From Faecalibacterium hattorii (GTDB lineage: Bacteria > Bacillota > Clostridia > Oscillospirales > Ruminococcaceae), in assembly GCF_003287455.1 (NCBI RefSeq), contig NZ_PRLC01000015.1:1-64000 (forward strand): a DNA stretch of 64,000 nt, read 5' to 3'. Under the pieces are notes generated by a model. The model had not been told where the DNA came from. It did no database searches and saw only the letters and a list, made by a program, of their open reading frames with translations. Of the stretch, positions 53,927 to 63,504 are shown piece after piece; within the stretch, counting starts at the first letter, position 1, and each line of letters begins with the position of its first letter. The position numbers and the translations under genes were made by a program.

Positions 53927-54210
53927 GATTTGGAGGCATGTTTTACCCCAGCACCGGCAGCAGGCTCTTTTTGAACGTTTCGTTCGCGATGACGCTGTGA
54001 AGACCATTGTTCTTGAAGCGGAAGCTCTGGCTGGGGCGGGGCGGACGCTGCTGCGCGAAAAAAATCTGCTTCCGTAAATACAGCCTCCTTCTATGTGGCG
54101 TTCCACTTTTAGGATATCCACAGCAGCGCCGAAAATCGGTGATTATGGCAGCGGAATATTGGAAAATTTATAGAATATTTTATCTGGAACCTTTATTTTG
54201 CGCGGAACGC

Positions 54211-54238
54211 TTGACAAGAAAATATTTTTTGCAATAAT
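54211..54238 (+). promoter_or_regulatory. Promoter of the helicase-associated-repeat gene
   Basis: TTGACA, 16 bp, AATAAT. Confidence 0.55.
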
Positions 54239-54292
54239 AAACTTATAGGAAAAATCTTTTATCCATCGGACCCACACCCGGAGGTAAATGCG

Positions 54293-57058
54293 ATGTCGCT
54301 CAGTCTGAATCAAATCAATGCGTCCGCCTACGCCAAAGCGGCGGCGGCGCTGGAACAAAACGGTAAAGCCACGGTGGCCCATCCCACGGGGTCGGGCAAA
54401 AGCTGTATCGCGTGGCAGCTGGTCGCCGACCATCCGCAGGCCTCCTTTGTCTGGCTGGTGTACGGCCAAGCGCGGCTCACCCTGCGCAAGGCGGATGTCA
54501 GCCGCTACAACGACGGCGTTCTTCCCCCAAACGTCGTCTTCTGCGATTGCACTGCTCTGGCCGAGGCGACGGCCGAGCAGTGGATCCGGCTGGCAGCCAA
54601 AAAGCCGGATTATATCATCTTTGACTGCTATCATGAGGTCACAGCGGCATGCTGGGCAAAGTCGGCCCAGCGGCTGCTCCTGCTCTGCCCGGAAGCGAAG
54701 CTGCTGGGCCTGACCGTGCCCAACAGCACCGAGAACTGCCGCGCTGCGGGCGATCTGCTGGAAGGCGCGGTGGTCTCCCGGATGACGGTAGGGGAGGCCA
54801 TGGCACTGGGCACGCTGCCGGTTCCCTCCAACTATGCGGCGATGCTCTGGCCGCAGGAAGGCCAACTGGCCATGCTCCGCGCCCGGATCAAGAATCTGCA
54901 TCTGCCCACGACGAACAACACGCTGACGGCCCTCTACGACGAGATCGGCTGGGCGGTGCGTCAGGCCGAGAACCCCACCGACCTGCTGCCCCGTGTCCTG
55001 ACCGATACACAGGGGCGGTATCTGGCCGTGTTCGAGTCCGAGGATTACCTCAATGAGATCCGGGAGCCGCTGGAAGCGTTCCTGCGCAGCACGGACGCGG
55101 CGGTGCATTTCTACCGTGCCGAGTGCGACTGCCTCGCCGAGTCCGAGGAGGTCCGGAAATTCTGCACCGCCGCCGAGCCGGGCCCCAAGGTGCTGTTCTG
55201 TGTCAACACGCCGGGCGTCCAGCAGCCCATCGAGGGGCTGGCCGGTGCCATCCTCGTGCGGGAGAGCGGGGAGCCGGGGACGTTCCGCCAGATGCTCTGC
55301 CGTGCGCTGGTAGCGTGCGGCCGCAAGCCGGTGCCGGTGTTCGACCTGACCGCGAAGTTTGATGGCCTCGGCAATGGCCGCGTGCTGCAGAAGGAGTGCA
55401 CCACCGCCATGCTCCGCGCGGGCAGCGAGCACCCCGGCTTCCAGCAGCAGAAGCCCATGCGCCAGAGCTACCATCTGTACTGCTGCCTGAAAAAAGAACT
55501 GGAAGCCCGGTGGGATGCCTACTACGAAGCGGCCGTGGCTGCCGCCGCGAAGGAAGGAACCCTGCGGCTGCCCTATCATTACGTCACCGAGGACGGTCTG
55601 CCGCTGGGCCGCTGGCTGGAAACGCAGCGCTTGGTCCGCGCCGGGCAGAAACCCGGCCGTTTGGACGCCGACCGCATCGCCAAGCTGGACAAGCTGGGCA
55701 TCGAGTGGAAACAGCGCTCGGAGCTGGCTTGGGAGCGGGCCTTTGCCGCCGCCAAGAAGTACCGCGATGACCACGGCGACCTGCTGGTTCCGGTGCGCTA
55801 CCACGACCGCAGCGGCTTTGCGCTGGGCGAGTGGATCGTCTACAACCGCCAGCGCTATATCAGCGGCAACCTGACCCGCGCCCGCATTGAGCGCTTGGAA
55901 GCCATCGGCATGGTGTGGAACGCCTCCACCGACCTGTGGGAGCAGAGCTACGCCGCCGCAGCCCGGTATTATCTGGAACACAAGGACCTTGAAGCGCCCA
56001 TCAAATACGTCACGCCGGACGGTTTTGCGCTGGGCGTCTGGCTCAGCAGCCAGCGCAGCGCCTACAAGAACGGGGATCTGACGGAAGAACAGATCGAGCG
56101 GCTGGAGGCCATCGGGATCAACTGGGTCAACCGGAATGTCCGCAAATGGCAGGAAAACTTCGAGGCTGCCAAGAAATACAAGGAGACCTATGGCAACTTG
56201 GAGGTCCCTTCCAACTATGTCACGCCGGACGGCGTCCTGCTGGGCAAATGGATCGCCCGCCAGCGGTACACATGGCAGAACCCGGAGCATTCCAGCGCCC
56301 GCGTCACGCCGGAGCGCAAAGCGCAGTTGGATGAGCTGGGCATGGTCTGGGAGAAGTACGACCCGTGGCAGGAGCGCTACGAGCTGGCGAAGAAGTATCA
56401 GGAAGAGCACGGCGATCTGAACGTGCCGCTGAATTATAAATCCGAGGATGGCATCTGGCTGGGCAGTTGGCTTTACCGCCAGCGTCAGTATCTGCGCACC
56501 GGGGACCCGCGGCTGGCCGACGATCACCGCAAAGAGCTGGAAGCGCTGCTCAAGAGCGAAAAGCCCTCCAAGCAGCATCCGGCCCACCGCCGGAGCGAGA
56601 ACCTGCGGGAGCAGAACTGGGAGAACAACTTCGACGCAGCCAAGCAGTATTTTGAGGAACACGGCAACCTGCTGGTGCCCTCCAATTACGTCAGCGCCGA
56701 CGGTTTCCGGCTGGGCGTCTGGATGTCGAACCTCCGCGCCGCCCGCAAGACCCGGCCGGATTCCTTCCAAGTGACGCAGGAGCACATCGAGCGGCTGGAC
56801 GCCATCGGGATGGAGTGGGACGCCCGCATTGCCAAGTGGGACCTTGCCTATGAGCACGCAGAGGCCTACGCTCAGCAGCACGGCGATCTGCTCCCGCCCG
56901 CGACCTTCCGCTGCGAGGACGGCTTCGGCCTCGGCGACTGGGTGCGCCGGATGCGCACCGCCTACGTGGAGCACGACCCCAAGCTGACGCCGGAGCGGAT
57001 CCACCGCCTGAACCAAATCGGGATGCAGTGGGTGCTGCACCGGAAAGAAGAGCAATAA
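54293..57058 (+). CDS. Helicase-like protein with seven helicase-associated (HA) repeats
   Basis: 921 aa from ATG 54293 behind CGGAGGT. Residues 1-400: SF2-like ATPase with Walker A AHPTGSGKS at about 29-37. Later motifs are eroded: the DExH box reads DCYH in YIIFDCYHEV, the usual GLTATP reads GLTVPN, and the QxxGRxxR motif reads RQMLCRAL. Residues about 405-915: seven HA repeats of 65-75 aa, each with W-x-x-x-(F/Y), a HGDL-VP-like centre, LG-W-x-x-x-QR and I-x-x-L-x-x-(I/L)G-x-x-W. HA repeats are thought to bind nucleic acid. It may be a binding protein rather than a working helicase. Confidence 0.82.
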   Translation: MSLSLNQINASAYAKAAAALEQNGKATVAHPTGSGKSCIAWQLVADHPQASFVWLVYGQARLTLRKADVSRYNDGVLPPNVVFCDCTALAEATAEQWIRLAAKKPDYIIFDCYHEVTAACWAKSAQRLLLLCPEAKLLGLTVPNSTENCRAAGDLLEGAVVSRMTVGEAMALGTLPVPSNYAAMLWPQEGQLAMLRARIKNLHLPTTNNTLTALYDEIGWAVRQAENPTDLLPRVLTDTQGRYLAVFESEDYLNEIREPLEAFLRSTDAAVHFYRAECDCLAESEEVRKFCTAAEPGPKVLFCVNTPGVQQPIEGLAGAILVRESGEPGTFRQMLCRALVACGRKPVPVFDLTAKFDGLGNGRVLQKECTTAMLRAGSEHPGFQQQKPMRQSYHLYCCLKKELEARWDAYYEAAVAAAAKEGTLRLPYHYVTEDGLPLGRWLETQRLVRAGQKPGRLDADRIAKLDKLGIEWKQRSELAWERAFAAAKKYRDDHGDLLVPVRYHDRSGFALGEWIVYNRQRYISGNLTRARIERLEAIGMVWNASTDLWEQSYAAAARYYLEHKDLEAPIKYVTPDGFALGVWLSSQRSAYKNGDLTEEQIERLEAIGINWVNRNVRKWQENFEAAKKYKETYGNLEVPSNYVTPDGVLLGKWIARQRYTWQNPEHSSARVTPERKAQLDELGMVWEKYDPWQERYELAKKYQEEHGDLNVPLNYKSEDGIWLGSWLYRQRQYLRTGDPRLADDHRKELEALLKSEKPSKQHPAHRRSENLREQNWENNFDAAKQYFEEHGNLLVPSNYVSADGFRLGVWMSNLRAARKTRPDSFQVTQEHIERLDAIGMEWDARIAKWDLAYEHAEAYAQQHGDLLPPATFRCEDGFGLGDWVRRMRTAYVEHDPKLTPERIHRLNQIGMQWVLHRKEEQ

Positions 57059-57059
57059 A

Positions 57060-57101
57060 AAGAAGCGAGACTGCTGGAAAAGCCCAACAGCCTCGCTTTT
57101 C
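57060..57101. terminator. Bidirectional terminator
   Basis: GAAGCGAG and CTCGCTTT arms with an inner CTG-TGG stem between convergent genes; A and T runs on both sides. Confidence 0.75.
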
Positions 57102-57104
57102 ATT

Positions 57105-58241
57105 TTATAGGTCGTCCAGTTCGGTCTGCAGCTGCGCCAGCGCGGTGCGGATGGGCAGGTGCTGGGGGCAGACAGCCTCGCACCTGCCGCAGCGGACGCA
57201 GTGGCTGGCCTTTTCGGCGTCCGGGAAGTGGGCAGCCCACTGCTGTTTCACGGCATCCGGCTGGCCGAACATCCCCAGCTTGTTCCAGATGCTGAAGTTG
57301 TCCGGGATGTCCACCCCCATGGGGCAGGGCATACAGTACCGGCAGCCCGTGCAGCCGATCTTGATCCGGCTGTGCAGGATGCGGGCCGTCTCGGCCACGG
57401 CGTCCATTTCAGCGTCGTTCAGGGGCCGGAACTGGGCGAAGGTGGCAAGGTTGTCGGCGAGCTGCTCCTCGGCGCTCATGCCGGAGAGGATGAGGTGGAC
57501 GTTCTTATGGCTGCCCACCCAGCGCAGCGCCCACGAAGCGGCGCTGGCGTCCGGGTCAAGGGCGGTCAGCGGGGCGGCGGCGTCTGCCGGGAGATTGGCC
57601 AGCGTGCCGCCCTTGATGGGTTCCATGACGATGAGGGGGATGCCCAGTTCTTCCGTCAGCGCGTAGCCCCGGTCGCCCGCAATCTCCTCGGCGCGGTCGT
57701 CGGTGTCGAGGTAGTTGTATTGCAGCTGGCAGAAGTCCCACGGCTGGTCCCGCAGGATATGCTCCAGCCCGGCGGCGTTGTCGTGGCAGGAAAAGCCGAA
57801 GTTTCGGATGCGCCCGGCTTTTTTCTCCTCCCACAGCCAGTCCACGATGCCCAGCGCCTTGGCTTGGTCGTACCGGGCCGTATGGAGGGAGTGGAGCAGG
57901 TAGAAGTCGATGTACTCGACGCCCAGCCGCTCGAACTGCTCGCGGTAGATCTTCTGAGCCTTTTCCAGCGAGTCACACTGCCACACCGGCAGCTTGGTGG
58001 CCAGATAAAAGCTCTCGCGGGGCCACTTGGCGATGACCCGCCCCACGAAGGGCTCGCTTTTGCCCCCATGGTAGGGGTAGGCGGTGTCAAAGTAGTTGAC
58101 CCCCGCCTTGCGTGCGGTGTTCAGCAGCGCCTCGGCCCGCGCTTCGTCGATGCCGCCGTCCGGCAGCGTCGGGAACCGCATACAGCCGTAGCCCAGCAGC
58201 GAAGTGGTGAGGTTTGCTTTTTCCCAATGACGGTGTTCCAT
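57105..58241 (-). CDS. Aldo/keto reductase with two [4Fe-4S] motifs
   Basis: 378 aa. Aldo-keto barrel at residues 1-280: LGYGCMRFP, NYFDTAYPYHGGKSE with catalytic Asp and Tyr, ATKLPVW, GFSCHD. C-terminal ferredoxin-like part: CTGCRYCMPCP and CVRCGRCEAVCP, two Cys4 clusters. Such fused enzymes are common in anaerobes and may couple carbonyl reduction to ferredoxin. Starts 15 bp after yfhO behind AAAAAGGAGAG, last gene of the dusB-yfhO group. Confidence 0.88.
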   Translation of the reverse strand: MEHRHWEKANLTTSLLGYGCMRFPTLPDGGIDEARAEALLNTARKAGVNYFDTAYPYHGGKSEPFVGRVIAKWPRESFYLATKLPVWQCDSLEKAQKIYREQFERLGVEYIDFYLLHSLHTARYDQAKALGIVDWLWEEKKAGRIRNFGFSCHDNAAGLEHILRDQPWDFCQLQYNYLDTDDRAEEIAGDRGYALTEELGIPLIVMEPIKGGTLANLPADAAAPLTALDPDASAASWALRWVGSHKNVHLILSGMSAEEQLADNLATFAQFRPLNDAEMDAVAETARILHSRIKIGCTGCRYCMPCPMGVDIPDNFSIWNKLGMFGQPDAVKQQWAAHFPDAEKASHCVRCGRCEAVCPQHLPIRTALAQLQTELDDL

Positions 58242-58256
58242 AGAGACTCTCCTTTT

Positions 58257-60632
58257 TCAGTGCTTCCTCTTTTTTCGGTCATCCCAGACAAAATAAACGG
58301 TATAGGCAGCGAAGACGACCAGCGCTGTCCGGGTGACAGCCTTGCTCAGGCGGATGCCGGCGGGCTGGTAGACGAAGTCGATGGTGCTTTCCCCGGCGGG
58401 GCAGAGGACGGCCATCAGACCCTCATCCACCCGCAGGATGTCGGCCTCGCGGCCGTTGACCGTGGCGGTGAAGCCGTCGTCGTAGGGGACGGAGAAGAAC
58501 ACGAGGTTCGCGGTGTCCAGCGTGATCTCGGCGTGGAAGCCGGAGTTCGTCATCTGGAAGACGCTGCACGCCGAGGCGCGGCGGTCGGCGCAGTCCTGCA
58601 CGTAGCGGTCATAAGTCAGGTCGTTCAGCTCGGCGGCGGGCAGCTGGGTCAGGTACTGGCCGTAGGCGGCTGCGTCCTCCTCCGAGAGGACCAGCGCCCG
58701 CATCAGCAGGTTCGAGCGGGTGACGGTGATCGTGGATGCATAGGCGTCCTCGGTGAGGTAGTAGTCGTAGGTGAAGCCCATGGGCACATAGTTGTCGTTT
58801 TCGTAGAGGGTGAAGCCGTCCAGCGTGTCGTAGTAGCTCCAGCCGTCGTCTGCCACGGCGAGGAAATCGCTCTGGTGGGCGGGTGTGGTGATGAGGTATT
58901 TCACGCTCAGCAGCCCCCGCAGCGCGTAATTTTCCAACTCCGGCTGGCTGCGGACATCCCGCTTGACGCCCAGCGCCGGATAGAAGCTGAGGATGCTGGG
59001 AGCCGCCGTGCTGCCGAAGTATTGCAGACAGCTCTTGTCCAGCCAGAGGCCGAGGTTGTCGTGGGTCTTGAAGGTGTCGATGCGCCAGTCGCCTTCGGGG
59101 AGGTCTTCCTTGAGGGCGAGGGCGTTGGTGTATTCCTCCACCAGATCGCTGTCGGTATTCCACTGGCCGAACTTGCCGATGCCGATGTGGGTGACGCCGA
59201 ACAGGCAGCTGAAAGCCAGCACCGCCGCCAGCATCCGCTGGGGCAGGCGCTTATCCTGCCGCCAGCGCCGGGCGATGAAGCGGTAGACCAGCAGCCCCGC
59301 CAGACCGAAGCCGAGAACGGCGGCATACTGGCCGGGGTTCTGCAGAACGCCCAGCGTCCATTCCTTCGTGGAGGTGTCCTGCGCCGGCACCAGCGCGAAG
59401 GCCAGCGTCGCGATCATCAGCCAGCCGATCCGCTTGGCCGGGCGGTCCAGCTCCACGGCGGGGTCTTCCAGCGCGTTGACGGTCATGGCCGCGAGGATCA
59501 GCACCGGCATATAGAACCATCGGGCGTAGTAGCTGGAATTGAGGGCGTAGAACGCACTGTTCAGCACCGGCACCAGCGCAAAGACGGCGCAGGTGCCGAC
59601 GATCCGCTTTTTGCTGTCGCCCTGCCGGGTCTGCCAGTAGGCCACGGCACCGGCCAGACTGCACAGGGGCAGGTAGGCCGTCATGCTCGTCCACTTGATG
59701 ATGCCCTCCGACCAGATGGAGGTCATATAGGGCGAATCCGGCGGCAGGATCCAGCTCAACAGGATGGCAAGATACTGCTGGGGTTTCGAGTAGGTGAGAA
59801 AGCCCCAGCCGGAGGAAAGGTCGATGGTGCGCGGGTTCTGTAAGAGCGAGAGGACGGCGGGCCAGAGGATGACGAAGCCCAGTGCCGCGCCCAGCACGCT
59901 TTCAAAGGCCAGATGGCCGAACAGCCGGGGCGTGAGCTTGAGATCCCCGGCGCTGACCTTGCACAGGAAGTAGATGAGGAGGAAGAGCACCTGCCCTATG
60001 AAGAAGAAATAGTTGTTCAGCAGGTTGATGCCCACCCAGAAGGCGAACAGCCCGTGGCGGCCGTTGTAAATGGTCTCGTCCAGCGCCCAGAGCATCCACG
60101 GGAAGAGGGCCAACACATCGATGAAGTGGTTGAAGAAGATGTTGTACAGCCCCCACCCGGAAAAGGCGTAGAGCACCGCGCCCAGCACGGCGTAGTTCTG
60201 GTTCTGGACATAGCGGCGGAGGTAGAGGTACGCGCCGCCGCCCGCTGCGGCGAACTTGAGCACCAGCAGCGGGACCATCAGGTAGGGGAGCCACTGCTGC
60301 GGGAAGAGCAGCGAGAACCAGAAAAACGGCGAGCCGTACAGGTAGAACGAGTAGGCGTTCATGGCGCCGCTGCCAAGGTCGGTGGCCCACGAGAAGGTGT
60401 TGCGGACGCTGCCCGCTCCGTCCGGGTAGCTCAGCCCCTTGAGGAAGCCGTTCATATAGCGGTAAAAGCTGATCTGCTGGCTGTTGAAGTCCCCGGCGTA
60501 GTGGAAAAAGCCGCCGTCGAGGAGGTAGAAGGGCAGGAAGATCAGCGCCGCCGTCAGCGCACACAGGCAGACCGTGAGCAGGAACTTGTTCTGTTTCTGC
60601 CCCAGCAGCCGGAGAGTACGAGTTGATGTCAT
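58257..60632 (-). CDS. YfhO-family membrane protein
   Basis: 791 aa. About 12-13 membrane helices; first outside loop has FFHYAGDFNSQQISFYRYMNG; a large extracellular domain (about 480-750) is followed by a last helix and a KKRKH tail. YfhO proteins are GT-C-like and linked to glycosylation of lipoteichoic acid or other cell-surface polymers; substrate here unknown. Ribosome site GAGG; 36 bp after dusB. Confidence 0.82.
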   Translation of the reverse strand: MTSTRTLRLLGQKQNKFLLTVCLCALTAALIFLPFYLLDGGFFHYAGDFNSQQISFYRYMNGFLKGLSYPDGAGSVRNTFSWATDLGSGAMNAYSFYLYGSPFFWFSLLFPQQWLPYLMVPLLVLKFAAAGGGAYLYLRRYVQNQNYAVLGAVLYAFSGWGLYNIFFNHFIDVLALFPWMLWALDETIYNGRHGLFAFWVGINLLNNYFFFIGQVLFLLIYFLCKVSAGDLKLTPRLFGHLAFESVLGAALGFVILWPAVLSLLQNPRTIDLSSGWGFLTYSKPQQYLAILLSWILPPDSPYMTSIWSEGIIKWTSMTAYLPLCSLAGAVAYWQTRQGDSKKRIVGTCAVFALVPVLNSAFYALNSSYYARWFYMPVLILAAMTVNALEDPAVELDRPAKRIGWLMIATLAFALVPAQDTSTKEWTLGVLQNPGQYAAVLGFGLAGLLVYRFIARRWRQDKRLPQRMLAAVLAFSCLFGVTHIGIGKFGQWNTDSDLVEEYTNALALKEDLPEGDWRIDTFKTHDNLGLWLDKSCLQYFGSTAAPSILSFYPALGVKRDVRSQPELENYALRGLLSVKYLITTPAHQSDFLAVADDGWSYYDTLDGFTLYENDNYVPMGFTYDYYLTEDAYASTITVTRSNLLMRALVLSEEDAAAYGQYLTQLPAAELNDLTYDRYVQDCADRRASACSVFQMTNSGFHAEITLDTANLVFFSVPYDDGFTATVNGREADILRVDEGLMAVLCPAGESTIDFVYQPAGIRLSKAVTRTALVVFAAYTVYFVWDDRKKRKH

Positions 60633-60668
60633 GTCAGAGAACCTCTTTTTTCAAAACGTTCGGGAGTT

Positions 60669-61688
60669 TCAGGGAAAGGGGATCTGGCGGGTGTCGTCCG
60701 GGTCCAGCCCGGCCTTCCGCTGCTGGTCGAACACGGCCTCGATGAGGCGGTCAATGTCCTCCAGATGGGTCAGCTCGCAGCAATACCGCCGCAGGGAGGC
60801 CGCCCCTTTCAGCCCCTTCATATAGTGCATGGTCTGGGCGCGGGCTTGGGGCATGGCCACGAACTCACCCTTCTGCTCCACCATCTCTTCCACTTGGCGG
60901 CGCAGCGCGTTCATCCGGGCTTGGAGGTTCGGCTCCTTGGGGGCAGGGGCACCCTCCAGCGCGGCGTTCACCCGCTCGAAGAGCCACGGGTCGCCAAGAG
61001 CCCCGCGGGCGATCATCACACCGTCGCAGCCGGTCTCGCGTACCATGGTCACGGCGTCCTCCGCCGTGTGGATGTCGCCGTTGCCCAGCACGGGGACATG
61101 GACGGCGTCCTTCACCTTGGCGATGATGTCCAGATCGATGCCGGGGGTGTACATCTGCTCCCGCGTCCGGGCGTGGACGGCGATGAGCGAAGCACCCGCC
61201 TGTTCGCACGCCTTGGCGCACTCCACGGCGGTGATGTGGTCGGCGTCCCAGCCTTTGCGCATCTTGACCGTGACGGGGCGGGAGGTGTGGGCGAGGACCT
61301 GCTCCACGATCTTCCCACACAGGTCCGGGTCCAGCATCAGTTTGCTGCCCGCACCGCCGGAGACGATCTTCGGAGCAGGGCAGCCCATGTTGATGTCGAG
61401 AAAATCGAAGTCGTATTCTTCAATGGCGGCGGCGGCTTCGCCCATGATCTCCGGCACTTCTCCGAAGATCTGGACGCCGTAGGGCGCGCCGTTGGGCTGG
61501 GCCTTGAGCAAGCTGACCGTCTTGTGGTCGTGGTAGACCAGCGCCCGGCTGGATACCATCTCGCTGACGGTGAAGCCCGCGCCGTGCTGGGCCATCAGGC
61601 GGCGGCAGGGCGCGTCGGTAAAGCCCGCCATGGGGCCGAACACTGCCCGGTGGGGCAGGGGGATATTCTGAAGTTTCAAAGGTTCCAT
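60669..61688 (-). CDS. dusB: tRNA-dihydrouridine synthase
   Basis: 339 aa. FMN TIM barrel: PMAGFTDAPCRRL, catalytic Cys103 in DINMGCPAPKI, KMRKGWD, VHARTREQMY, GNGDIHTAEDA, MIARGALGDPWLF. Reduces uridines in the tRNA D-loop with NADPH. AGAGGAA site. First gene of the leftward group with yfhO and the reductase. DusB assignment within the Dus family is likely but not certain. Confidence 0.88.
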   Translation of the reverse strand: MEPLKLQNIPLPHRAVFGPMAGFTDAPCRRLMAQHGAGFTVSEMVSSRALVYHDHKTVSLLKAQPNGAPYGVQIFGEVPEIMGEAAAAIEEYDFDFLDINMGCPAPKIVSGGAGSKLMLDPDLCGKIVEQVLAHTSRPVTVKMRKGWDADHITAVECAKACEQAGASLIAVHARTREQMYTPGIDLDIIAKVKDAVHVPVLGNGDIHTAEDAVTMVRETGCDGVMIARGALGDPWLFERVNAALEGAPAPKEPNLQARMNALRRQVEEMVEQKGEFVAMPQARAQTMHYMKGLKGAASLRRYCCELTHLEDIDRLIEAVFDQQRKAGLDPDDTRQIPFP

Positions 61689-61704
61689 TGTGTTCCTCTT
61701 CTGC

Positions 61705-61838
61705 TTGACAAAACGATGAAAAATTACTATACTGCTAATAGAGAAAGCGCTGACTGCAAAATGGTCAGCTCCTCCTCGGCTTAGGTGTCAAAAAGAATGA
61801 CCGCTTGCTTTGGTAGGGCAGAGGCGGTCATTTCTTTT
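61705..61838 (+). ncRNA. Candidate regulatory RNA with CU-rich seed (antitoxin-like)
   Basis: Perfect promoter TTGACA (61705-61710), 17 bp, TATACT (61728-61733), then about 100 nt with no ORF, ending in the terminator stem GAATGACCGC/GCGGTCATTT and TTTTT. The 5' part folds as GCTGAC/GTCAGC followed by unpaired CTCCTCC, complementary to Shine-Dalgarno sites. It shares this block with the RNA converging from the other strand. Confidence 0.55.
61793..61838. terminator. Bidirectional terminator
   Basis: AAAGAATGACCGC/GCGGTCATTTCTTT stem with A and T runs on each side. Confidence 0.75.
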
Positions 61839-61959
61839 TAAAGAAGCCGTTCCCCACGACGCGCAGTCGGGGAGGAGCGTGACCACCTGCATTTGCAGAC
61901 AGCGCCTTACAGCCAGATGGCTGCGGATACAGTATATCATAAATGAAAGCACAGCACAA
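61793..61959 (-). ncRNA. Candidate convergent RNA (type I toxin-antitoxin-like partner)
   Basis: Minus promoter TTGTGC (61954-61959), 17 bp, TATACT (61931-61936). The transcript of about 130 nt shares the block GCGCTG-TGCAAA-GTCA-GCTCCTCC (61866-61905) with the plus RNA and ends in the same bidirectional terminator. This layout matches BsrG/TxpA and par-type loci. No hydrophobic toxin ORF survives; a 34-codon frame from 61892 is not hydrophobic. Probably a degenerate locus. Confidence 0.45.
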
Positions 61960-61979
61960 GCGCCGTGCTTTTTTCGTTT

Positions 61980-63302
61980 TCAAGTCTGTTTTGCCCCGAT
62001 CTTCGCCAGCAGCGCAGCCAGCACAAGGCCGGCGGGGGCGCTGATCCAAGTGGAGAGCCAGAAGCCGGAAAAGCCGATGCGGGGCACCAGCAGCACACAG
62101 GCGCAGAGGTTCAGGCCGATCTGCCCAAGGTTCGAGGCCAGATACAGCCCCATCTTCTGCGCCCCGCGCAGCCGGGCTTCGCACAGGTGTTTCTGGGCGG
62201 TAAAGATGTAGGTCAGGCCCTCATAGGCCAGCATGGTGGAGCCGTAGGCGGCGGCAGAAGCGTCGGTGGTGAAGAGCCGCAGCAAGGGGCCGTTGAGCCC
62301 GATGCAGAGGGCCGCCACCAGCAGCGAATAGAAAAACAGGATGCGCCGCCCCTCGCGCAGACCCTCCTGCACCCGCTGAGGCTGGGCGGCGGTGGTGTTC
62401 TGGGCGATGAAAAAGACGATGGACTGCACAAAGCCGTACACCGGCATCATCATCAGGCTGGAAAGCTTGCCCGCGCAGGAAAAGCCTGCGATGGCGGCCA
62501 CGCCAAGGCCGCCCAGCAGCCCCTGCTTGACCGTGGTGATGATGGTGCCGCTGGCTTGTTGGAGGGAGTTCGGGGCGGAAAGCCGGAAGATCTCCTTGGC
62601 GTATCTTGCCTTGAGCATTTCCCGGCGGAAGGGTGTATCCAGCTCGGTTTTGCGCAGGTGGGCCAGCATGTACACCGCCCCGGCGATCTGCGCGGCGGCC
62701 GTGGCCCCGGCGGCACCGGCCACCCCGAAGGGTCCCACGAGGGCGAGGTCCAGCAGGATGTTCATCACGCTGGTGGCCATCACAGCCCGCAGCGGCGTTT
62801 TGGAGTCGCCGCAGCCCATGACGCATTGCTTCGTCAGGTCGTAGAGCATCAGGAAGGGCAGCCCGGCGAGGTACACCCGCCCATAGAGGACGGCTTCGGC
62901 CAGAATCTCTTCCGGCGTGCGGATGAACCGCAGCAGAGCGGGCAGGGTGAAAAAGCCCAGCGCCGTCAGCCCCAGTGCCAGCACAAGGTCCACAAAGAGC
63001 AGGTTATAGAGCAGCTCGGCCATTTTCTGCCGGGTGGCCGTGGGCTTGCCCGCTGCCACCAGCAGACCGCCGCCCAGCTCCATGCCGCCGGAGATGAAGA
63101 GGAAGATCATCAGCACCGTGGAGGCGTTGGACACAGCCGCCAGCGCGTCGGCGTCCAGCCGCAGCCCGATGATCATGGTATCGGCCACCGAGTAGAACTG
63201 CGTGGCCACCATGCTCAGGATGATAGGAAAAGCATACCGCAGCAGCGCCGGGCGCACCGGCCCATGCAGCAGGGTGTTTTGTGTTTCGCTCGTGCAGAAC
63301 AC
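61980..63302 (-). CDS. MATE-family efflux transporter
   Basis: 440 aa, 12 membrane helices in two halves. RYAFPIILSMVATQFYSVAD at the N terminus and MGCGDSKTPLRAVMATSVMN in the middle are typical of the DinF/VmrA-like MATE group. Exports drugs or metabolites in exchange for Na+ or H+. GTG 63302 is the furthest start with upstream AAAGAAG; the exact start is uncertain. Confidence 0.87.
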   Translation of the reverse strand: MFCTSETQNTLLHGPVRPALLRYAFPIILSMVATQFYSVADTMIIGLRLDADALAAVSNASTVLMIFLFISGGMELGGGLLVAAGKPTATRQKMAELLYNLLFVDLVLALGLTALGFFTLPALLRFIRTPEEILAEAVLYGRVYLAGLPFLMLYDLTKQCVMGCGDSKTPLRAVMATSVMNILLDLALVGPFGVAGAAGATAAAQIAGAVYMLAHLRKTELDTPFRREMLKARYAKEIFRLSAPNSLQQASGTIITTVKQGLLGGLGVAAIAGFSCAGKLSSLMMMPVYGFVQSIVFFIAQNTTAAQPQRVQEGLREGRRILFFYSLLVAALCIGLNGPLLRLFTTDASAAAYGSTMLAYEGLTYIFTAQKHLCEARLRGAQKMGLYLASNLGQIGLNLCACVLLVPRIGFSGFWLSTWISAPAGLVLAALLAKIGAKQT

Positions 63303-63340
63303 CTTCTTTCGGGGAATGATAATGTATACAGAATGTGCTA

Positions 63341-63369
63341 AGAATACGTTGTTTTACAGAAGATGTCAA
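63341..63369 (-). promoter_or_regulatory. MATE gene promoter
   Basis: Minus strand TTGACA, 17 bp, TATTCT. Confidence 0.7.
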
Positions 63370-63465
63370 GTTCGGGAGCACAGCCCACACGGAAAGGAAG
63401 AAGCAGGACTTGGCCGGTGAAAAAAATCATTCACCTGAATCTTCCCCAAAATGAAAATTTCCCTC

Positions 63466-63493
63466 TTGACTTTACGAAAATAAAGTGTATAAT
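63466..63493 (+). promoter_or_regulatory. Promoter of the T-box transcript
   Basis: TTGACT, 16 bp, TATAAT. Confidence 0.7.
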
Positions 63494-63504
63494 GCAATCA
63501 AACC

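Noticed and set aside
53940-54110. Possible short gene on the minus strand behind an AGAAGGAGG site
   Set aside because: No start codon at a suitable distance, and the alternative frames look non-coding.
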